A DNA stretch of 5,665 nucleotides from JBOFZL01 sp051655155 (lineage in GTDB: Bacteria > Bacillota > Clostridia > Peptostreptococcales > Filifactoraceae), in the NCBI GenBank assembly GCA_051655155.1, contig JBOFZL010000086.1, forward strand, positions 1 through 5,665, read 5' to 3'. The position numbers and the translations under genes are program-made. A model generated the notes under the pieces. The model ran no database searches and was not told where the DNA came from. It was given only the letters and a program-made list of their open reading frames with translations. Shown in pieces: positions 1 through 5,394 of this stretch (the stretch's first letter is position 1; every line of letters begins with the position of its first letter).

Positions 1-587
1 AGAATACAATACTCCTCATACCTCTTGCTTATCTCTCTTACTAGTGCAACTTTTCTATTTCCATTGAATACTTTTAATAAATCTTGAACCATTTCTTTAA
101 TTCTATGAGGCGATTCATAAAATATCAAAGCCTTGTCCACGTGCTTATATTTATCCAAAAAAGCAAGTCTATCTTTTGATTTTCTTGGCAAAAAACCTAA
201 AAATAAAAATCCATCACTAGCTAAAGTCGAACCCACCGCTGCCACTATAGCGGCAGAAGCTCCTGGTAATACCGTATAATCAAGATTTTCTTCCATTACA
301 GACCTTATAACCAAAGCCCCTGGATCAGATATCCCAGGCATACCAGCATCAGAAATTAACGCTATATTCTCTCCAGATTTTAAAATATCAATAATATAGT
401 CTACTCTTTGCTTCTCATTGTGTTCATGCAAGCTAATAAGCTTTGACTTTATATTAAAATGATTTAAAAGCTTAAGACTATGTCTGGTATCTTCACAACA
501 AATTAGGTCCACCTCGTTAAGAATATTCAGTGTCCTAATCGTAATATCCTCTAAATTACCTATAGGTGTTGGACAAATATATAAAAT
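1..587 (-). CDS. rsmI: 16S rRNA (cytidine1402-2'-O)-methyltransferase RsmI, C-terminus cut by window edge, ATT start
   Basis: RsmI uses S-adenosylmethionine to 2'-O-methylate C1402 of 16S rRNA in the ribosomal P site. It belongs to the tetrapyrrole methylase (SAM-dependent, class III) fold. The visible 195 codons carry the family hallmarks in order: TPIGNLEDIT (residues 7-16), CEDTRH (31-36), SDAGMPGISDPG (79-90), LPGASA (107-112), GFLPRK (131-136), YESPHRI (157-163) and VREISKRYEE (183-192). The usual length is about 280 residues, so roughly the last 85 lie beyond the left edge. The frame is closed upstream by the trmN6 TAA at 588-590, and the next codon is ATT (587-585), which takes the place of the usual initiator Met two residues before the conserved LY. 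No ATG, GTG or TTG exists in frame before the conserved core. A strong Shine-Dalgarno sits at 592-600. The identity is certain from the motifs; the ATT start is an inference from frame and ribosome binding site. Confidence 0.95.
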   Translation of the reverse strand, partial: MLYICPTPIGNLEDITIRTLNILNEVDLICCEDTRHSLKLLNHFNIKSKLISLHEHNEKQRVDYIIDILKSGENIALISDAGMPGISDPGALVIRSVMEENLDYTVLPGASAAIVAAVGSTLASDGFLFLGFLPRKSKDRLAFLDKYKHVDKALIFYESPHRIKEMVQDLLKVFNGNRKVALVREISKRYEEYCI

Positions 588-1340
588 TTAAATCACCCCC
601 AAAGTGTCAGAGCTATATATTTCATTTATTTCGTCAGTATAATTTCCAAATTCATCATATACATAAAGTGGCTCCAGTATCTTAAGATCTGGCTTTCCAT
701 TCTTAACAAACTTCATCAAGCAAATGTTTGGAGCCTTAGTGACTTTAGGATGTACAAATCTAATCTCCTTAAGTTCCAATTTATACTTTCGAGAAAATAT
801 GCTCATGTCTATAATCCTATTTGGTCTATGAACCATATAAAAAGCTCCACCCTGCTTCAAAAGGTAAGTAGCTGCAATAAAAATATCCTCCAAACTACAT
901 AAAACTTCCTGTTTAGAAATTCTAACAGCTTCATTTTGATTTTCCAACCCCATTGGATTCATGTATGGTGGATTAGATGTTACAAAGTCAAAACTATGCC
1001 CTTCCAAATAGAATTTAACGTCTTTTAAGTTGCAATTAATAATTTTTAATCTATCTTCCAAGCCATTAAGTTTAACCGTTCTAGATGCCATATTTGCAAC
1101 ATCATCCTGAATCTCCACACCAAAAATACGCTTAACTTCACTCTTTCCAGCTATGATTAATGGTATAATTCCTGTACCAGTCCCTAAGTCAACTCCAATT
1201 TTATTTGCTTTAACCTTAGTAAAATTAGCAAGCAAAACTGCATCTATCCCAAAGCAAAATCCATTGATATCTTGAATTATCTTAAGGTTTTTTATTTGAA
1301 TATCGTCTATTCGTTCAGATTCTTTAACATTAATATCCAT
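588..1340 (-). CDS. trmN6: tRNA1(Val) (adenine37-N6)-methyltransferase, TrmN6/YabB family
   Basis: The predicted reaction is SAM-dependent N6-methylation of an adenine in tRNA; the E. coli family member (YfiC) modifies A37 of tRNA1(Val). The 250-residue protein has the Rossmann-fold class I layout: the leading FGIDAVLLANF (residues 30-40) typical of the family, SAM-binding motif I DLGTGTG (51-57), acidic GVE (74-76) at the end of strand 2, and the catalytic NPPY motif (123-126) that marks N6-adenine methyltransferases. Length is normal. The ATG at 1340 overlaps the ricT stop by one base (TAATG), with GGAGG at 1345-1349 only 4 nt upstream, so translation is probably coupled. Its stop TAA is followed immediately, in the same frame, by rsmI. 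This gene stands where yabB stands in Bacillus subtilis, between yaaT and yabC. Exact tRNA substrate in this organism is inferred from the family. Confidence 0.93.
   Translation of the reverse strand: MDINVKESERIDDIQIKNLKIIQDINGFCFGIDAVLLANFTKVKANKIGVDLGTGTGIIPLIIAGKSEVKRIFGVEIQDDVANMASRTVKLNGLEDRLKIINCNLKDVKFYLEGHSFDFVTSNPPYMNPMGLENQNEAVRISKQEVLCSLEDIFIAATYLLKQGGAFYMVHRPNRIIDMSIFSRKYKLELKEIRFVHPKVTKAPNICLMKFVKNGKPDLKILEPLYVYDEFGNYTDEINEIYSSDTLGVI
592..600 (-). promoter_or_regulatory. Shine-Dalgarno of rsmI that supports an ATT start
   Basis: Reading the minus strand, GGGGGTGAT is complementary over nine bases to the 3' end of 16S rRNA (consensus GGAGGTGAT, with one G-U wobble). The GGGGG core ends 8 nt before the ATT at 587-585. 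The site lies inside the last codons of trmN6, which suggests translational coupling. It is the main evidence that initiation happens at ATT and not at a distant codon. Confidence 0.75.
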
Positions 1341-2221
1341 TAATCCTCCAAAAGAGCCTTAAGCTGCTTTTCTAATTGATGATCCTCATCAGAAGATTTT
1401 CTTGCCATTTTAATAGTTCTTATGTCTGAAGATTTATATCTTTTAATTTCAATTACCTCCGGATCTTTATTATTAAGTTGAACCTTAAGTTCTTGAGAAA
1501 TAACGGTTACTTCTAATATTTTGCCTATCCCATCAGGAGTTTCTACTATACTACCAACACTTGGTAAATCTCTTATTAACTCTTCATAAACCTCATGTTC
1601 ATACTTTAAACAACAAAATAATCTACCACAAACTCCAGATATTTTAGTTGGATTAAGAGAAAGGTTTTGATCCTTAGCCATTTTTATTGATACAGATTGA
1701 AAATCCCCTAACCAAGTTCCACAACAAAGAGGTCTTCCACAATACCCTAACCCACCTAAAGCCTTCGCTTCATCTCTCACTCCAATTTGACGAAGTTCAA
1801 TTCTAGTTCTAAATATAGCAGCCAGATCCTTAACTAATTCCCTAAAATCTATCCTACCATCAGCAGTAAAATAAAAAATAAGTTTATTTCTATCAAATGT
1901 ATACTCAGTTTCAATTAAGTTCATATCTAAATCGTGGTTTTTAATTTTTTCTTTAAAAATTTCACTAGCCGTCCTAGACATTTCCAAATTTTCTTCATAA
2001 TGCTGAATATCCTCTAATGTAGCTAACCTTAAAATTGGTTTAAGGGGAGCAACTATATCCTTTTCTTCTACTCTCTTATTGGCTATTTCAATAGTTCCAA
2101 ACTCAATACCTCGTGCAGTTTCAACAATAACCTTATCACCCTGATTATATTCTATTCCCTGAGGCTCAAAATAATAAATTTTACCAGCTTTTTTAAATCT
2201 TATTCCTACAACTATAATCAC
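1340..2221 (-). CDS. ricT: RicT (YaaT), PSP1-domain Fe-S regulatory protein of the RicAFT complex
   Basis: In B. subtilis, RicT joins RicA (YmcA) and RicF (YlbF) in a complex that carries [4Fe-4S] clusters, works with RNase Y in mRNA maturation, and affects sporulation, competence, biofilm formation and MiaB-dependent tRNA modification. The 293-residue protein opens with the typical GIRFKKAGKIYYF (6-18), followed by the PSP1 core. It has two cysteine clusters: GYCGRPLCCG (Cys161, 166, 167) and GVCGRLFCC (Cys198, 203, 204), the expected Fe-S ligand candidates. The C-terminal tail is charged and Lys/Glu rich. The start is GTG at 2221, with GGAGGTG at 2226-2232, and it overlaps the end of holB by 29 nt; the resulting N-terminus matches the family. 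There is no yabA gene between it and trmN6, unlike in Bacillus. Identity is very likely; the cellular role here is inferred from Bacillus. Confidence 0.94.
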   Translation of the reverse strand: MIIVVGIRFKKAGKIYYFEPQGIEYNQGDKVIVETARGIEFGTIEIANKRVEEKDIVAPLKPILRLATLEDIQHYEENLEMSRTASEIFKEKIKNHDLDMNLIETEYTFDRNKLIFYFTADGRIDFRELVKDLAAIFRTRIELRQIGVRDEAKALGGLGYCGRPLCCGTWLGDFQSVSIKMAKDQNLSLNPTKISGVCGRLFCCLKYEHEVYEELIRDLPSVGSIVETPDGIGKILEVTVISQELKVQLNNKDPEVIEIKRYKSSDIRTIKMARKSSDEDHQLEKQLKALLED

Positions 2222-2915
2222 CCAACACCTCCAATATATTAAACGTCAAAGCTTCTAAGGAAGCTGAACAATTTCCATTTCCTTCCACAATCTTTATAAC
2301 ATGATCTAATAACAACGTCACTTCAAATTTTGTTTCGTAGACCTTAACATTTTTATCAACACTAATTCCATCTAAATATAATAAATAATCCTTCATAAAA
2401 CTTAAAGCTTTGTCTTTTTTTGATATAGCCTTAATATCTTGAAATAAAATTCCAACGTTATCTTCATAAAATCGTTCAATTAACCTTAAATTTTCATGTT
2501 CAATATCAATAACTTTGTCAGTCAAAGTTCCAGTATAAACATAATTACATCTTGATCTTAGCGTTGATAATATTCCTCCTGCATTTTTACATATGATTCC
2601 AAAAAAAACATAATCAGGTGGTTCTTCTAAAGTTTTTAACATAGCATTTTGCATAAGATCACTTAACTCTTCGCCATTTAAAAATAAATAAACCTTTATA
2701 TTTCCTCTTGGCTTTACAATTACACTGGCTAAAATTTCTCTTAATAACCTAATATCTATTTCTGAACAATCAAAAATATTAACATCTAGACTCTCTCTCT
2801 CCAATCTAACTTGATATCCTTTATATAGAAGATCGCTAACATAATCCTGACTATTTTTAAAATTACCTTCAAACAAAAAAACGTTTACAAAAGATTCTCT
2901 ATTCATACTCTTCAT
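2193..2915 (-). CDS. holB: DNA polymerase III delta' subunit (HolB), short divergent form
   Basis: Delta' is a clamp-loader subunit that helps load the beta clamp onto primed DNA. The chosen start, ATG at 2915, gives 240 residues, against roughly 310-330 for typical delta'. The best-preserved part is the AAA+ sensor region: EIDIRLLREI (52-61), NAMLKTLEEPP (90-100) and LRSRC (119-123), which match the NALLKTLEEPP...SRC signature of delta'. The N-terminus reads VFLFEGNFKN (12-21), where family members have a FxG..G.GK P-loop: the Walker A Gly-Lys is absent. The zinc-binding cysteine module is missing, and the Walker B acidic stretch is reduced to YLFLNGEEL (76-84). The C-terminal ~115 residues are presumably the collar domain but are not recognisable by motif. 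The longest frame would begin at 2990, but the 25 extra residues come from inside tmk and lack family similarity; GGAG at 2923-2926 supports 2915. It overlaps tmk by 17 nt. An alternative is a delta'-like AAA+ paralogue. Confidence 0.8.
   Translation of the reverse strand: MKSMNRESFVNVFLFEGNFKNSQDYVSDLLYKGYQVRLERESLDVNIFDCSEIDIRLLREILASVIVKPRGNIKVYLFLNGEELSDLMQNAMLKTLEEPPDYVFFGIICKNAGGILSTLRSRCNYVYTGTLTDKVIDIEHENLRLIERFYEDNVGILFQDIKAISKKDKALSFMKDYLLYLDGISVDKNVKVYETKFEVTLLLDHVIKIVEGNGNCSASLEALTFNILEVLGDYSCRNKI
2226..2232 (-). promoter_or_regulatory. Shine-Dalgarno that fixes the GTG start of ricT
   Basis: GGAGGTG on the minus strand; its GGAGG core ends 6 nt before the GTG at 2221-2219. It lies within the final codons of holB. 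No ATG is available near the conserved N-terminus of RicT, so this site decides the GTG start. Confidence 0.75.
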
Positions 2916-3585
2916 TAATATACTCCAAAACAACATCAAGCACCAAACTATGTATCTCTTCAATGCTTTTAATTTTTTCATTACTAACACACTCTATGGA
3001 TTTCCACCCTAATTTCTGGCATAACCCCCTAGCATTCTTATAAGCCTTTACACTATGGTCTTCATCTCTTTCGAGTATATCCTTCTCCAAACTTCCTGTA
3101 ATCTTATTTCCTCTATTCAAAATTAATTCCTTCGCATTTTTAGATGGCATATCTAAAAAAATTTCTAAGTTAGGTCTTGGTATTCCGAACTTAACATATT
3201 CAATATCATAAATCCATTTAGCAAACTCTTCTTTTTCAAGTTCAGAATCCATTCTTACAGCCTGATGAATCAAATTAGAAGAAACATACCTATCCGCAAT
3301 AATAATGCAACCATCTTCATAATCTTTTCTCCATTTACGTCTAAAAGAAGCAAACCTATCAGCTGCGTATAACATCGAGGCAGCAAAACCACTAACCTCA
3401 GAAATCTCTCCAAACTCTCCAGCTAAATATAACTTTACTAATTCGGATGATCTACTTTCATAATCTGGGAAACTAATCAATCTACAATTATACCCTAAAT
3501 CACACAACCCTCTATATAAAAGTTCTGACTGTGTCTGCTTACCAGACCCGTCAGTTCCTTCAATCGTAATAAGATGATAACCCAT
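2899..3585 (-). CDS. tmk: Thymidylate kinase (dTMP kinase), long variant
   Basis: Phosphorylates dTMP to dTDP with ATP, an essential cytoplasmic step in dTTP supply. The 228-residue protein contains the P-loop EGTDGSGKQTQ (residues 9-19), FPDY (39-42) in the position of the dTMP-binding FP.Y motif, YAADRF (73-78) and the DRY motif (98-100) with following VSSN. A lid-like segment follows at about 155-185 (rich in Lys, Glu, Asp and Arg). The usual bacterial enzyme is about 205-215 residues, so this one is slightly long, and the P-loop has Gln17 where GKTTQ is more usual. ATG at 3585 is preceded by AAGGAG at 3591-3596, which shares its AA with the stop codon of the upstream peptidase gene. Position next to holB is the standard Firmicutes arrangement, but a darA/yaaQ gene, often found between them, is absent. 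Identity is confident; the variant subclass is an observation only. Confidence 0.93.
   Translation of the reverse strand: MGYHLITIEGTDGSGKQTQSELLYRGLCDLGYNCRLISFPDYESRSSELVKLYLAGEFGEISEVSGFAASMLYAADRFASFRRKWRKDYEDGCIIIADRYVSSNLIHQAVRMDSELEKEEFAKWIYDIEYVKFGIPRPNLEIFLDMPSKNAKELILNRGNKITGSLEKDILERDEDHSVKAYKNARGLCQKLGWKSIECVSNEKIKSIEEIHSLVLDVVLEYINEEYE
2923..2926 (-). promoter_or_regulatory. Shine-Dalgarno that fixes the holB start
   Basis: GGAG on the minus strand, 7 nt before the ATG at 2915-2913, within the last codons of tmk. It favours this ATG over the upstream in-frame start at 2990 and over the ATG three codons downstream (2906), which has only an AAGAG at one base distance. Confidence 0.6.
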
Positions 3586-3590
3586 AATAT

Positions 3591-3596
3591 CTCCTT
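3591..3596 (-). promoter_or_regulatory. Shine-Dalgarno of tmk overlapping the upstream stop codon
   Basis: AAGGAG on the minus strand, 5 nt before the tmk ATG. Its first two bases are the last two of the TAA that ends the M18 peptidase gene, so ribosomes finishing the peptidase terminate directly on the tmk ribosome binding site. Confidence 0.7.
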
Positions 3597-4983
3597 ATTT
3601 ATTGAAATTATAAAAAGCCTTATAACCTTTGTAAGTATTATAAAGATCAACCTTACTAATCAATTCATAAGGTGCATGCATTGATAAAACTGGAGTTCCA
3701 CAATCAATAACATCCATGTCATACTCAGCTAATATATAAGCAATAGTACCACCTCCACCTTGATCCACCTTGCCAAGTTCACCAGTTTGCCAAACAACCT
3801 TAGCCTCATCAAAGATACCAGCTATTTGTGCCACAAACTCAGCAGTAGAATCATTGCAACCACCTTTTCCCCTTGACCCTGTATACTTTGTAAGAACAAC
3901 ACCCTCACCTAAAAAAGGTGTATTCTTCACCTCAGAAACGCTAGCAAAAGTTGGATCATAACAATGATTAACATCAGCAGAAAGTGCTTTTGAATTTTTC
4001 ATTGCCCTTCTTAGCTTTAAATCACTATAGTTTCCCTGAATATTAATAAGTTCAGCAATAGAATTTGTAAAATATTGAGAATGCATGCCAGTACTGCCAT
4101 TTGAACCAGTTTCTTCCTTGTCAGCAAAAATAGCTGCCACTGTATACTTAGGACTATCAACCTCTAAAATAGCCTTAAGTGATGCAAAAGCACAAACCCT
4201 ATCATCATGGCCATAAGCAGCTATAACACCTCTATCAAATCCTACATCCATAGCCCTCCCTTGTGGAACTATTTCAATCTCAGCAGTAATAAAATCCTCT
4301 TCCTCAATATTAAACTCATTTGAAAGAATCGATAGTACATTTTCTTTAACAAGTTCCTTTTCTTCGCTGTTTTCAAGTGGAATATGACCACACAAAACAT
4401 TAAGTTGTTCTCCTTCAATGCCTTCACTTAAGGTTTTTTTCATTTGCTCAGATGAAAGATGAATCAAAAGATCCGTTATAAAGAATACAGGATCTCCAGG
4501 CTTGTCTCCAATAGCAATATTAATTTTTTCACCATTTCTTTTAACAACAGTTCCATACATACTCAATGGAATAGTAGCCCATTGATATTTCTTTATTCCT
4601 CCATAGTAATGAGTCTTTAAAAGACACATATTCCCTTCTTCATAAACTGGAGAAGGTTTTAAATCTATACGTGGACTATCAATATGAGAACCAATAATCC
4701 TTACTCCTTTCTCAATATCTTCACTTCCAATAACAAAAAGAGTAGATGCATGATCTCTGTTGTTAGTATAAATTTTATCACCTACTTTTAAGCTAGCTCC
4801 ACTTTTTATAACATCTTCAAGATTAACAAACCCACTTTCTTCTGCCATCTTTATTATTGTTTCATTACATACTCTCTCTGTCTTTGACTTGTCTATAAAA
4901 GTCATATACTCAGAACCAAAATTAAAAATAACTTCTTTAGAGTCTTCTTTCTTCCAGCCGTTTTGTTTAACTATCTTTTTCAT
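3595..4983 (-). CDS. M18 family zinc aminopeptidase
   Basis: A cytoplasmic metalloaminopeptidase of the M18 (aspartyl aminopeptidase/aminopeptidase I) family, which removes N-terminal residues from peptides, usually as a large tetrahedral dodecamer. All expected di-metal and catalytic residues are visible in order: GSHIDSPR (98-105, His100 ligand with Asp102), GHDDR (258-262, bridging Asp), KEETGS (289-294, catalytic Glu and ligand Glu), SADVNH (335-340, Asp337 ligand) and SMHAPYE (434-440, His436 ligand). Between the first two motifs lies the inserted dimerisation (butterfly) domain. At 462 residues it has the length of the clostridial putative aminopeptidase 1 group. There is no signal peptide. 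ATG at 4983 has AAAAGGAG 9 nt upstream; 6 nt separate it from the Usp-like gene and 9 nt from tmk. Substrate preference (acidic or other N-terminal residues) cannot be read from sequence. Its link to the replication genes is positional only. Confidence 0.93.
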   Translation of the reverse strand: MKKIVKQNGWKKEDSKEVIFNFGSEYMTFIDKSKTERVCNETIIKMAEESGFVNLEDVIKSGASLKVGDKIYTNNRDHASTLFVIGSEDIEKGVRIIGSHIDSPRIDLKPSPVYEEGNMCLLKTHYYGGIKKYQWATIPLSMYGTVVKRNGEKINIAIGDKPGDPVFFITDLLIHLSSEQMKKTLSEGIEGEQLNVLCGHIPLENSEEKELVKENVLSILSNEFNIEEEDFITAEIEIVPQGRAMDVGFDRGVIAAYGHDDRVCAFASLKAILEVDSPKYTVAAIFADKEETGSNGSTGMHSQYFTNSIAELINIQGNYSDLKLRRAMKNSKALSADVNHCYDPTFASVSEVKNTPFLGEGVVLTKYTGSRGKGGCNDSTAEFVAQIAGIFDEAKVVWQTGELGKVDQGGGGTIAYILAEYDMDVIDCGTPVLSMHAPYELISKVDLYNTYKGYKAFYNFNK

Positions 4984-4989
4984 TATAAA

Positions 4990-5379
4990 CTACTCCTTTT
5001 CTATTGTTGGTAATATTTTAATATAAATATTTTTATCCTTTAAAGAATCTTTCATCTTAGTAATAATGCTATTTTTAACATCAGCGAGTCTAGTTTCCCC
5101 CATAACAATTATATCTATCTTGTTTTCCAAAGCAAAATTTATCAAGGTATCAAGAATATTATCAGTTTTTAAAACAGATATGCTTGCCCCATAATTAGAA
5201 GCTATATCAAAAAGATACTCTAAAGCATCTCTTGACTCCTTAGTAGAAACAACTCCTACCCTAGAACCATGAATAATAAATAACTCTAGCTCAAACTCGC
5301 TAAAACTTCTAATGGTGTTAACAATCAACTCTTCACATACTTTTTGATCAGTTACACATACCATTATTCTCTTTTTCAT
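4990..5379 (-). CDS. Small universal-stress-protein domain protein, KdpD-like
   Basis: A 129-residue single-domain protein with an alpha/beta Usp-type pattern. An N-terminal strand KRIMVCVTD (3-11) resembles the start of the Usp domain in KdpD sensor kinases. A helix with CEELIVNTI follows, then strand LELFIIHG and the segment DTLINFALENKIDIIVMGETR that corresponds to strand 4 of Usp proteins. The usual ATP-binding G-2x-G-9x-G(S/T) signature is not present after VMGETR, so nucleotide binding is doubtful. No transmembrane or kinase segments are present, so it is a stand-alone domain and not a KdpD fragment with obvious truncation. The frame can be extended to a TTG at 5391, but that TTG overlaps the GGAG Shine-Dalgarno (5386-5389), which lies 6 nt before ATG 5379; the ATG is therefore preferred. 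Function is unknown; a regulatory or stress role is only a family-level guess. Confidence 0.75.
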   Translation of the reverse strand: MKKRIMVCVTDQKVCEELIVNTIRSFSEFELELFIIHGSRVGVVSTKESRDALEYLFDIASNYGASISVLKTDNILDTLINFALENKIDIIVMGETRLADVKNSIITKMKDSLKDKNIYIKILPTIEKE

Positions 5380-5385
5380 TTTAAT

Positions 5386-5389
5386 CTCC
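5386..5389 (-). promoter_or_regulatory. Shine-Dalgarno that fixes the Usp-like gene start
   Basis: GGAG on the minus strand, 6 nt before ATG at 5379-5377. It overlaps the alternative in-frame TTG at 5391-5389, which therefore is unlikely to be the start. Confidence 0.6.
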
Positions 5390-5394
5390 AATCA

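Noticed and set aside
2916..2990. N-terminal extension of holB starting at 2990, with a hydrophobic stretch that could look like a membrane anchor
   Set aside because: The extra 25 residues are an alternate-frame reading of the tmk C-terminus. A Shine-Dalgarno (2923-2926) fits the ATG at 2915, and delta' proteins have no membrane anchor.
3770..3961. A 63-codon plus-strand open frame
   Set aside because: It lies wholly inside the M18 aminopeptidase gene on the opposite strand, over conserved coding sequence, and shows no recognisable motif; it is an antisense shadow.
4984..4989. Promoter or terminator between the Usp-like gene and the peptidase, or in other gaps
   Set aside because: All gaps are 15 nt or less, with no hairpin plus T-run and no room for -35/-10 boxes outside coding sequence.
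5380..5391. TTG start at 5391 for the Usp-like protein
   Set aside because: This TTG overlaps the GGAG that is ideally spaced for the ATG at 5379, and the added four residues precede the conserved N-terminal strand.
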